Assembly: GCA_934454635.1 (NCBI GenBank)
Contig: CAKSFR010000005.1
Coordinates: forward strand, 87,979-151,978
Origin: an uncultured Ruminiclostridium sp.
GTDB lineage: Bacteria; Bacillota; Clostridia; Oscillospirales; Ruminococcaceae
DNA: 64,000 nt
Direction of reading: 5' to 3'
Translations under genes and position numbers: made by a program
Notes under the pieces: generated by a model
Databases searched by the model: none
Seen by the model: the letters and a program-made list of their open reading frames with translations, nothing else
What the model was told of the DNA's origin: nothing
Shown: one piece after another, positions 56,702 to 63,983 of the stretch
Numbering within the stretch: position 1 is the stretch's first letter
Layout: every line of letters starts with the position of its first letter

Positions 56702-57316
56702 TTATTCCACGACAATACGTCCGTTCACAACGCCGAGAGTCCCCTGAGCGGAAGAAAGGCTCTGCGTGCTGTCCGAAGCGGCAAGGCACACATCGTCTGC
56801 CGTAAGCTCGTAAATGTTGCCCGCCGAAGCGCTTCCGCGGAGTCTGAACTCAAGCCGCAGCAGAACGTTTTTCTCCTCGCCGAGCAGGCTTCCCGAAAAA
56901 GCGTTTTTCCCGTCCGTAAGGTCGAGATACATTGTGTTTATCTGCCCTATCGCGTTGCTTCTTTCGACATTCACGCTCCATTCGGGAAGCTTTTTTCCCG
57001 TCGCGTCCGAAAGCACCGCAACATTTCCCTCGGCGATACCGAGAAACTCAAGATACATCGGGTCGAACGAAATGCTCATGCTTGCCGCAGGATATAAAGC
57101 CTCGCCCATTGAGGTTATCGAAACGTCAATAACGAATTTTTCGTGATTATCCGCTTTGATTTTTTCGGGAGTTTCGATTATAACCGTCGGAGCTGAGCCG
57201 AAAACAGGCTTTTCAGCGTTCAAAAAAATTGTAAGTATCACAGCAACTGCCGCAATAAGTGCAATCGCTGCGGCTGCCGCAATTATTACCGTTTTGTTTA
57301 TTTTTTTCTTTTCCAT
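56702..57316 (-). CDS. Membrane-anchored single cohesin-like protein
   Basis: 204 aa. A basic start (MEKKKINK) and one membrane segment (about 9-33) anchor the protein with its C-terminus outside. The rest is a cohesin-like beta-sandwich, with MSISFDPMYLEFLGIAEG, then VLLRLEFRLRG and GTLGVVNGRIVVE typical of cohesin strands. There is no sortase signal. The gene before it in the operon encodes a protein that ends in a dockerin, the natural ligand of cohesins. It lies 14 nt before the lipoprotein gene. Confidence 0.82.
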   Translation of the reverse strand: MEKKKINKTVIIAAAAAIALIAAVAVILTIFLNAEKPVFGSAPTVIIETPEKIKADNHEKFVIDVSITSMGEALYPAASMSISFDPMYLEFLGIAEGNVAVLSDATGKKLPEWSVNVERSNAIGQINTMYLDLTDGKNAFSGSLLGEEKNVLLRLEFRLRGSASAGNIYELTADDVCLAASDSTQSLSSAQGTLGVVNGRIVVE

Positions 57317-57336
57317 TTTACCTCGCAAAACGCAAA

Positions 57337-57359
57337 TTCCCGTCCCTTTCGGACGGGAA
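57337..57359 (-). terminator. Intercistronic hairpin between the dockerin and cohesin genes
   Basis: A 9-bp perfect stem ttcccgtcc/ggacgggaa with a 5-nt loop; only a short T run follows. It could lower expression of downstream genes or protect the upstream message. Confidence 0.5.
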
Positions 57360-57380
57360 AGTGCGAAAAATTCAGTTGTT

Positions 57381-60119
57381 TCAGCCGTTTCCGCCGAGCA
57401 TGGCCGCTTTATTAACCACCTTGCAGGTCGTGCCGTTCACAAACGTTTCAACAATACCCAGCGCGTCGTATGTATTTATACGGCTGTCGCCGTTTACATT
57501 TGCGCGGAGAATTTTTCCGTTGTCCGGGTCGCCGCTCTTTCTGAGCCAGAGGTCGACAGAAGCGAGCGCGTCCTGCGCGTTTATCGTTCCGTCGCCGGTA
57601 ACATCACCGAAAATAACGCTCTGCGCATTTGCTGCCTCGGCAACGGTATAATTGTCCGCGTTGACAAATTCCCCGAGCGAAATTGAAGAATCAACCACAG
57701 CGGTGTAGCAGAGGACTCCCGTTTTTGATGAAATCGCGGGGCTGTATAAAAAGTTTACGCTGCCGGCAGCGCCGTTGAATATAAGCTCACGGGGATCATC
57801 AAGATTTGTGACGGAAATCGCAACAGCCATCTTGCTTTCGGGAATAAGATCCACTCCGTCGCCCTTGTACAGGCATATCGCGCTGAACGAAATACCATCC
57901 TCAACGCTTACGCTTCCGTATGCCTTGCTTGTGTCAACTATCGACATCGAGCCTTCCTCAGAGGGGTCGGAGCTGAATTTAAGCGACATTCCCGTCACCG
58001 CAATGTCAAAATACGGGATCTTTGAGGAATCTATATTAGTATTCACTCTGAATTTGATCGTGAACAGCTCCGCAGGAAAATCGGTGCCGCTGATTTTGAG
58101 CGAATCGCTGCCCTGCGGGTCGAAATAAACCACGCGAAGCTTGCCCGTGCTTCTTTCGAGATTATAGCTGAGCTGTCCTCCGCTTACGCCCTCGCCCATA
58201 GTAACCGACGCTACGTCAAGCTGTTCCGGAACGGTTACGATGCAGTCCATAAGCTTGTAGCCCGCGTCGTTCTTCCAGCCGTTTATGCCGACGATTGCGT
58301 TAAATGAAGTATCCTTCTTTCCGCTCACCTCCGCCGGAAGCGTAAGCGACGCTTCAAGCTTATCGGAAACGGGTTCGCCGTCCTGAGAGGGAACGTCCGT
58401 CATATCATAAAGAGAAGTCTTTCCCGCAGCAAATCGGCTGTACGCCGCAAGCGCATAGGACGCCTGGTCGGTAGCCATTGCGTTTCCGCCGTCGCCTATA
58501 ACGTGGGAGAAGTTTTTGGTATCAGCATTGTAGAATGTCATAAGCGCGTCAACGACTGACTTTCCGTTCTTAACAAAACGTGCGTCCGTGTGAGGATTTA
58601 CGCCGTGCGCCGTGCAGGCAACAACAACCTGTGCAATACTTTCGCTGTTTACCGAGCCCCACGACTTATATCCGCCGTCGTCCTGCTGAATATTCGAAAG
58701 CGCGGTAAATCCGTTCATGCAGGCTGTGGCAACAACGGGATCCGAAGTATATTTTGCAAGCGCCTGCAAAGTCATCGCTGTCATATCCGGATCCGCGGAG
58801 CTGCCGGATAAAGCCCAGCCGCCGTCTGAAAGCTGCTTTTCAAGGAGATAGTCAACGCACTGCTTGCGCAGAGTTGTATCCGTCGTTTCATAGCCGCGCG
58901 TATCAAGTGCGATAAGTGCAAAAACAGGTCCGTTTATTCCCTGCTTTTTGATCCAGCTAAAGCCGTTTGTGCTGTACGCTTCAACAAGATTCCAGTCGCC
59001 GACCTTTCTTGCGTCCCTGCCGATTGCGGAAAGCGCCATGATAAGGCGGGAGTTTTCCGTTGACTTGACCTTATGAAGAGCGCCGCCGAGATTTACCGAC
59101 GAAGCGGTCGTGTTTACCGTTTCAACTATTCTGTCGTAGTAATCCTTGAAATATTTATCATCGGGCTGATAATATCCGCCGCGAGCGAGGGTAAGAATCG
59201 TCCACTCTCCGGCAGTTGTTCCGAAAGACGGTTCTGTCACGTCAGCGGCAAGCTTACCGAGCACCGCGTTCAGCTCTGCGGAAATATCCTTGTTGCCCGC
59301 AGGCTCGGAGCTGCCCGAGGACGCTTCGACAAGCGCTTCTAAAGCATTGTCCGCTTCGTCCTGCGTTGCGGTGAGATTCTCCATTACCGCGAAAGCGTCA
59401 GCCTTTGCCTGCGCGTTATCGTCAAAAAATCCGCTTGCGGAAAGCTCGGCATACTTTCTGTAGAGGGCGTCCTTGTTCGCCGCTTCAATGTATGTCGTGC
59501 CCATCATCATCGGGGTTCCGAGATCGGCGCCGTATCCGTAAAGCGTGAACTGCCAGCGTATAACCGAGCCGCTTTCAAAGGTTGCACCCTCCGCCGCAGC
59601 TTCAGCAGCATTATATGCCGCGCAGCTTACTCCGATAAAGTGGCTGTCAACGCAGAGCATCCAACCCGACATTGAGCCGTAGTCAAATTCTCCGAGAAAT
59701 TCGTCGTCGTTTCCGTCATTTTCGGCGTTGGAAGGACCGCCGTTCTCGGTTATTACCGCAGGAATATCGAGATAGCCCTTGTCAAGTCCCTTTACCTTTG
59801 CCACATAGGCAGTGCTGTCCCAAGAGCCTGTTATTTCATATTCCAAGCCCTTGTCTATGAACATCGCAAGCGTAACAAGACCCGCCGTGAGCGTTTCCTC
59901 GGTACAGGGATCGTAGCCCTCGGTAGCAATAAGGCTGTTTATCTCGTCAAGCGTGTATGTAACAGGCTCGACGTACATACCCTGACCGAGAGTGTTTCCC
60001 TCCATTGAGATCGTAATGCTGAATCCTTCTTCAGCCGCCGTGCTGAACGGTATGCTTCCGAGCAAGATTGCGCCCGAAATCAGTCCGCAGAGCATTTTTC
60101 TGATACTGAAATGCTTCAT
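57381..60119 (-). CDS. Secreted transcobalamin-like protein with cohesin-like and dockerin modules
   Basis: 912 aa. Order: signal peptide (1-28); DUF4430-like domain (about 30-205, with GSMSGWMLCVDSHFIG and VIRWQFTLYGYG); a short helical part (about 210-270); an alpha/alpha-toroid of prenyltransferase/squalene-cyclase type (about 285-575, with repeats QLSDGGWALSG and QQDDGGYKSWGS); a cohesin-like beta-sandwich (about 588-740); and a type I dockerin (about 838-912) with two Ca-binding loops DVTGDGTINAQD and NVNGDSRINTYD. Animal transcobalamin also pairs an alpha6/alpha6 barrel with a DUF4430-type beta domain, in the opposite order. ATG 60119 follows ggaaagga. Confidence 0.87.
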   Translation of the reverse strand: MKHFSIRKMLCGLISGAILLGSIPFSTAAEEGFSITISMEGNTLGQGMYVEPVTYTLDEINSLIATEGYDPCTEETLTAGLVTLAMFIDKGLEYEITGSWDSTAYVAKVKGLDKGYLDIPAVITENGGPSNAENDGNDDEFLGEFDYGSMSGWMLCVDSHFIGVSCAAYNAAEAAAEGATFESGSVIRWQFTLYGYGADLGTPMMMGTTYIEAANKDALYRKYAELSASGFFDDNAQAKADAFAVMENLTATQDEADNALEALVEASSGSSEPAGNKDISAELNAVLGKLAADVTEPSFGTTAGEWTILTLARGGYYQPDDKYFKDYYDRIVETVNTTASSVNLGGALHKVKSTENSRLIMALSAIGRDARKVGDWNLVEAYSTNGFSWIKKQGINGPVFALIALDTRGYETTDTTLRKQCVDYLLEKQLSDGGWALSGSSADPDMTAMTLQALAKYTSDPVVATACMNGFTALSNIQQDDGGYKSWGSVNSESIAQVVVACTAHGVNPHTDARFVKNGKSVVDALMTFYNADTKNFSHVIGDGGNAMATDQASYALAAYSRFAAGKTSLYDMTDVPSQDGEPVSDKLEASLTLPAEVSGKKDTSFNAIVGINGWKNDAGYKLMDCIVTVPEQLDVASVTMGEGVSGGQLSYNLERSTGKLRVVYFDPQGSDSLKISGTDFPAELFTIKFRVNTNIDSSKIPYFDIAVTGMSLKFSSDPSEEGSMSIVDTSKAYGSVSVEDGISFSAICLYKGDGVDLIPESKMAVAISVTNLDDPRELIFNGAAGSVNFLYSPAISSKTGVLCYTAVVDSSISLGEFVNADNYTVAEAANAQSVIFGDVTGDGTINAQDALASVDLWLRKSGDPDNGKILRANVNGDSRINTYDALGIVETFVNGTTCKVVNKAAMLGGNG

Positions 60120-60141
60120 AAAAAATCCTTTCCGTTTTACT

Positions 60142-60366
60142 TCACTTTTTTGCCGCAGCTTTGTGATGAGGGTGCTTGGTCGGGCTGCCGGACTTTTTCG
60201 GCGGCTTAATACCCGCTTTTTCAAGCGCCCTCGGCCATGGTCCGAGATACGCTTTTATGCGCGTCATGTCAATCTCGCTGAAATCGTCCTTTTTCGGGAG
60301 TCTGCCGAGCTGTTCGCCCTTTTCCCGCAAAAGTTTCTTTGCCCATTCTTCGTTTTTTTCGCTCAT
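60142..60366 (-). CDS. Small basic protein with homing-endonuclease-associated-repeat-like motif
   Basis: 74 aa. The core LGRLPKKDDFSEIDMTRIKA followed by LGPWPRALEKAGI resembles the short helical repeat found next to HNH homing endonucleases and in stand-alone DNA-binding proteins. The tail is Lys/His/Ala-rich. ATG 60366 fits; the longer frame to 60471 runs through the terminator hairpin. It is the first gene after the cobalamin riboswitch, 22 nt before the transcobalamin-like gene. A DNA- or RNA-binding role is inferred. Confidence 0.7.
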   Translation of the reverse strand: MSEKNEEWAKKLLREKGEQLGRLPKKDDFSEIDMTRIKAYLGPWPRALEKAGIKPPKKSGSPTKHPHHKAAAKK

Positions 60367-60382
60367 CTTTTTCACCACCAAC

Positions 60383-60546
60383 AAAAAAGCTCTTCCTTTT
60401 TGGCAGCGGCACATATACATACCGCCCATGGAAGAGCACAACGGATTTGTCAATTCGACGCAGGTAAACAAAGCCCTGAAAAGTGCAAAATAAAAAAGCG
60501 CATCCTTTTCAAAGCCGCGGGACTTGATAAATCGGCTGCACTCTTC
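60383..60546 (-). promoter_or_regulatory. Riboswitch expression platform: terminator and alternative antiterminator
   Basis: Minus-strand gctcttcc and ggaagagc (60389-60396) pair and are followed by T6, a terminator just before the first gene. The upstream arm can instead pair over 10 nt (60431-60440) with gaagagtgca at 60537-60546, next to the B12 box. The two structures exclude each other. Confidence 0.55.
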
Positions 60547-60570
60547 TCACCAAAGCAATGTTAAACCTTT

Positions 60571-60757
60571 TGAAAATACGGCAGGTATCCTGACTTATGA
60601 TTTGCAGCATACTCCTGCAAAAGGAGCAGCCTTCTCAGGTTTTACCCAATGGACAAACGCTCCTCTTTCGTCAAATACAGTAATGGCGGTTGTTACGGAT
60701 TCGAACCGTATTCCCTCTTTGTTTACTCAGTTTACAACTTTTCAAACCGTATTTTCA
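60571..60757 (-). ncRNA. Cobalamin riboswitch aptamer
   Basis: On the minus strand the 3' end reads agtcaggatacctgcc, a near-perfect B12 box. It is preceded by gagggaatacggttcgaatcc, then cgccattactgta, and further conserved aptamer segments in the right order. An 11-bp P1 stem (tgaaaatacgg/ccgtattttca) closes the 187-nt element. It controls the six-gene operon that ends at 51704. Confidence 0.95.
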
Positions 60758-60779
60758 CAAAAATATTCAATTTGAATTT

Positions 60780-60808
60780 ATTATATCATGAGGTTCACAT
60801 TAAGTCAA
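60780..60808 (-). promoter_or_regulatory. Promoter of the cobalamin operon
   Basis: TTGACT and TATAAT with a 17-nt spacer lie directly upstream of the riboswitch on the minus strand. Confidence 0.8.
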
Positions 60809-60934
60809 TGCGTCAAAATTTACAAAACGCCGTCTTGTTTCCCATGAATTAATGTAATTTTTTACAATATCACTGCTTTTTTATGCTTGTAATTTACACC
60901 GAAATATGATATGCTGAATAAAACAGTTTTTTAA

Positions 60935-61351
60935 GCAGATTTTTACGGCGCATACGGCGGGATATTCTTCCTCGGAATAATTCTTTCCGTTGTATTTCTG
61001 ACAGCCGCCGTGCTGATAATTTATTACAAGCAGATAACCGAGGGCTATGAGGACGAAAGCAGATTTGCGATAATGCAGAAGGTCGGAATGACCAAAAAGG
61101 ATATAAGAAAAAGCGTAAATTCGCAGATGCTGACGGTATTTTTTATGCCGCTTGTTATGGCGGCAATGCACCTCGCATTCGCGTTTCCGCTGGTTCGGAA
61201 GCTGCTCGCCCTGTTCAATTTCATGAATGTTCCGCTTATGACAACAGTTCTTGTGATTACAGTTTTGGTATTCGGAATTTTTTACATGATCGTATACAAA
61301 ATCACGTCAAACGTTTATTTCTCGCTCGTGAGTGAAAGCAAAGATGAATAA
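60935..61351 (+). pseudogene. C-terminal remnant of a BceB-type ABC permease
   Basis: The frame reads ADFYGAYGGIFFLGIILSVV, then IIYYKQITEGYEDESRF and QKVGMTKKDIRKSVNSQ, which is the C-terminal FtsX block of bacitracin/lantibiotic-type permeases. A TAA at 60932 and missing upstream sequence show that about 500 N-terminal residues are lost. The only internal ATG (61010) lies inside the first helix. The matching ATPase is not nearby. Confidence 0.8.
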
Positions 61352-61439
61352 AAATTGTCTGTAATACTAATTTATAATCAATATATAGACAACGTCTATA
61401 GGAAGATTGAAAAATAGTATAAAATCCCCGGGCGACTTA

Positions 61440-61540
61440 ATACTAAGCACCAATAAAACCATAGATAAAAATTCTAGTATAACCTATACATACAAAGATT
61501 ACACTCGATTTTTTATAGTTTTTAATTGGTGCTGAGTATA
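61440..61540 (-). mobile_element. MITE-like inverted-repeat element, copy C (inverted)
   Basis: Ends tactaagcaccaat and attggtgctgagta are inverted repeats flanked by TA. Its reverse complement aligns with copy B along the full length with scattered changes. It lies 88 nt after the permease remnant. The rest of the 61352-61623 gap is AT-rich with nothing else clear. Confidence 0.8.
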
Positions 61541-61623
61541 ATACCGTCCGGGGATAATAATATAACGCGAATTTCTAATCAATATCGGAAAGAACGATAA
61601 ATAGCACAGAACAGTTTCCGATA

Positions 61624-62865
61624 TCAGCCGTTCTGCTTTTCAAGCCACTTGTCATAGCCCTGAATAAGATTTGTCGGCCATTTTCTTCCTGCCCAGCTTC
61701 CGCCGTTTGCAGCATAATAATAATCAAAATAAAGCGGACTGGGGTTTATGTAGGCATTGCTTACGTCTATTGTCTTTTCGCCCTTGCGAATCTGACGAGC
61801 GAAAACAACGAAACGTGTATCAACTCCCATTCCGAGAGGATAATAGCATGTTGAAACAGTGAGGAACGTGTCGTCCTGATTTATGTCGAGATCAGGATTA
61901 TAGAAAACGCTTCTGTCCATTACAGCTTCAAAGTACTGATAGAAAGTATTTTCCTTGCTGAAATCATAGAATTTATAATAGTTGAAAACCGAGCCGTGCT
62001 TTTCCTGCGTGTTTACAAACATTCCCGCAAAAATTACATATGTGCTTTGACCTCCGAAAACGGATTCAAACTTGATAGTCGGGTTCTGATAGTAGAAATT
62101 AAGGCTGCCGTAACGGCTGGGATAATAGTTGGTCATTTTCGCAAGTCCGACGCCGGTGCGAATATTGTGTCCGTAGATGATGAGGTTCTGCGGGCGCACT
62201 CCCTCGGCAAGCTGAACGTGATAATCAGCAAAAGTTACGCCTACCTTTGTAGGGTCGGTCCTGCCGTAAAAGTCGTGAGTAAGGTAAAATTTATTATCGA
62301 TTGCCTGAACAACCGGCGAGTCTATAGGAGTATCTTCAACGGTGAACCAACCGATGAAGTCCGTGTTGAGATCCCTCATATACTCAAGGTCGTGCTTGAT
62401 TTCGGGGTAACTTGTGCCGCCGCGGTATCCGCTGACGTGTTCCGCCGCAGTGATATATATAGTTCTCGGAGCGCTGGTTGTTTTCGAGGTCTGAGCTGCC
62501 GTTGTTTCCTGTGCAGCCTGCGGCGCTTGCGTTGCAACGGGAGCTGCGGTATATCCTGCCGTTGTCTGCACGGCTGCGGTCGTTTCAACAACAACGGGAC
62601 GCGCTTCGGCAGAAGTTGTTTCTTCTGTTGCGGTCGTGGTGGTTGTCGTAGTCGTGGTGGTTTCGGAAGTGGTGGTGGTCGTGGTAGTTGTTTCCTCCGT
62701 GGTGGTTTCTGCGGGAGTTGTCGATGTGAGCTCATTTACCATATCAACGCTCTGCGGAAGGTCGCCGTTTTCAACAACGGTGTTTTCGTGACATCCGCCG
62801 AGCAGCAGCGAAGCGATAAGAGTTGCCGCAACAGCTCTGCGCGCGGATTTGCTCTGTAAATTCAT
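61624..62865 (-). CDS. Class B sortase with lipoprotein signal and Thr-rich linker
   Basis: 413 aa. The N-terminal signal ends in a lipobox (LLLGGC), then a Thr/Glu/Ala-rich linker of about 110 residues leads to a sortase domain. Catalytic His is in IIYGHNIRTG, Cys in LTVSTCYY, and Arg in TRFVVFARQI; FIGWFTVEDTPIDSPVVQ is typical of SrtB. Sortases join surface proteins to peptidoglycan or to each other. Most sortases use a transmembrane anchor, so a lipid anchor is unusual. ATG 62865 follows aaagga by 10 nt. Confidence 0.88.
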   Translation of the reverse strand: MNLQSKSARRAVAATLIASLLLGGCHENTVVENGDLPQSVDMVNELTSTTPAETTTEETTTTTTTTSETTTTTTTTTTATEETTSAEARPVVVETTAAVQTTAGYTAAPVATQAPQAAQETTAAQTSKTTSAPRTIYITAAEHVSGYRGGTSYPEIKHDLEYMRDLNTDFIGWFTVEDTPIDSPVVQAIDNKFYLTHDFYGRTDPTKVGVTFADYHVQLAEGVRPQNLIIYGHNIRTGVGLAKMTNYYPSRYGSLNFYYQNPTIKFESVFGGQSTYVIFAGMFVNTQEKHGSVFNYYKFYDFSKENTFYQYFEAVMDRSVFYNPDLDINQDDTFLTVSTCYYPLGMGVDTRFVVFARQIRKGEKTIDVSNAYINPSPLYFDYYYAANGGSWAGRKWPTNLIQGYDKWLEKQNG

Positions 62866-62907
62866 GTTTTGCCGTTCCTTTCATTATGCTTCAAAAATAA
62901 CGCAATT

Positions 62908-62936
62908 ATTATATCACAAATCTGCGCATTTGTCAC
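62908..62936 (-). promoter_or_regulatory. Promoter of the sortase gene
   Basis: GTGACA and TATAAT with a 17-nt spacer on the minus strand. Confidence 0.55.
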
Positions 62937-63162
62937 TATTTTCCTTAGTTTTTGGAAAAATTTCATCAAATTTGCCAAGTTCACGTTATGATTTCAGGCA
63001 ACTTTATGCTATTTTTCAATCTCTGTGCCAGTTAAATGTCATCACACAGATAACTCTTGCCTCACTTCGGCGATTTCGCATACGTTCGCGGCTTTTGTTG
63101 TCTTTGACTTTTTTCGCACGCCGTGCAACGCCGCAAAACAGAGGACGGTTCTGACCCCGCAC

Positions 63163-63256
63163 GGCGCACGCGCCGCGTTCGGCTTCGCCAAACGCGGCAG
63201 ACGGCGGCTTCGCCGCCGCCTTTCATTTTGCCGCGCAAAATGAAAGGGCGTGCGCC
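63163..63256. repeat. GC-rich cloverleaf-like hairpin cluster, copy 2
   Basis: A 9-bp outer stem (ggcgcacgc/gcgtgcgcc) encloses three hairpins at 63172-63198, 63203-63217 and 63220-63246. The last has arms ctttcattttgc/gcaaaatgaaag; TTTTGC-N3-GCAAAA is shared with copy 1, as is cgtgcgccc in the outer stem. It fills most of the 62937-63328 gap. Confidence 0.75.
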
Positions 63257-63259
63257 CAC

Positions 63260-63314
63260 GCAGCGAAAGCTGCGCACCTTAAAGCAAGCGGCGCGCAGCT
63301 TTCGCTGCGCGCCG
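63260..63314. repeat. Two further palindromic hairpins beside the second cluster
   Basis: gcagc-gaaa-gctgc near 63261-63273 and ggcgcgcagc-tttc-gctgcgcgcc near 63290-63313 share the same core in opposite sense. They end just before the hisE stop and may also act as its terminator. Confidence 0.6.
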
Positions 63315-63328
63315 CCCTCCACGCCCCG

Positions 63329-63655
63329 TCAGGTGTTCTTGTCAACCTGATGGAACTGTTTGAGATTGCCTGTTTTGTTGCTGCGTTCGGCGAGAACCGC
63401 TTCAACGTCCGCCCAACCGAGTCCGCGCTCAACGCACATAACCATAACGTGATAAAGCAGATCCGCTATCTCGTTTTTCAGCTCGTTGTTGTCCTTGTTC
63501 TTCGCGGCAATTACCATTTCGGTGCATTCCTCACCGCACTTCTTCAAAATTTTGTCAATGCCTTTCTCAAAAAGATAGCAGGTGTAAGAGCCCTCCTGCT
63601 TTTCGGATTTGCGCTCAACAACAGTATCGTAAAGCTCCTGTAATACGTTTTCCAT
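63329..63655 (-). CDS. hisE: Phosphoribosyl-ATP pyrophosphatase
   Basis: 108 aa. HisE hydrolyses phosphoribosyl-ATP to phosphoribosyl-AMP, step two of histidine synthesis. The MazG-like core reads KKCGEECTEMVIAAKN, with NEIADLLYH supplying further metal ligands. ATG 63655 lies 1 nt after the hisI stop. Confidence 0.95.
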   Translation of the reverse strand: MENVLQELYDTVVERKSEKQEGSYTCYLFEKGIDKILKKCGEECTEMVIAAKNKDNNELKNEIADLLYHVMVMCVERGLGWADVEAVLAERSNKTGNLKQFHQVDKNT

Positions 63656-63656
63656 G

Positions 63657-63983
63657 TCAAAAATCCTTTCCGTTAATTTTGTTGAAAAAACAGGTTCTGC
63701 TGCCCGTGTGGCAGGCCGCACCCGTCTGAATAACCTTTACAAGCAGCGTGTCGTCGTCGCAGTCGCCGTACATTTCGGTTATTTTCTGCACATGACCCGA
63801 CGTCGCGCCCTTGTTCCAGAGTTCCCCGCGCGAACGGCTCCAGAACCATGTATACCCCGTTTCAAGCGTTTTTTTCAGACTTTCGCGATTCATATAGGCA
63901 AGCATAAGCACCTCGCCGTTTTGAGCGTCCTGAACGATCGCGGGAATCAGGTCGCCTTTTCTGAAAAACTTCTCAATATCCAT
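63657..63983 (-). CDS. hisI: Phosphoribosyl-AMP cyclohydrolase
   Basis: 108 aa. HisI opens the adenine ring of phosphoribosyl-AMP. Motifs are [27 protein letters not shown], the metal site [10 protein letters not shown] and the zinc Cys [13 protein letters not shown]. ggaggg is well placed. Separate HisI and HisE, rather than the fused form, are usual in Clostridia. The rest of the his operon probably lies beyond the window edge. Confidence 0.96.
   Translation of the reverse strand: MDIEKFFRKGDLIPAIVQDAQNGEVLMLAYMNRESLKKTLETGYTWFWSRSRGELWNKGATSGHVQKITEMYGDCDDDTLLVKVIQTGAACHTGSRTCFFNKINGKDF

Noticed and set aside
60142..60471. Longer 109-aa version of the small helical-repeat protein
   Set aside because: The extra N-terminus is translated from the terminator hairpin and has no protein-like features. 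ATG 60366 is more plausible.
60690..60715. tRNA T-arm-like sequence (ggattcgaacc on the plus strand)
   Set aside because: There is no acceptor or anticodon arm. The segment is the conserved ggttcgaatcc part of the cobalamin riboswitch read on the other strand.
62376..62859. Repeat-rich open frames overlapping the sortase linker
   Set aside because: They are out-of-frame or antisense readings of the Thr-codon repeats of the sortase gene.
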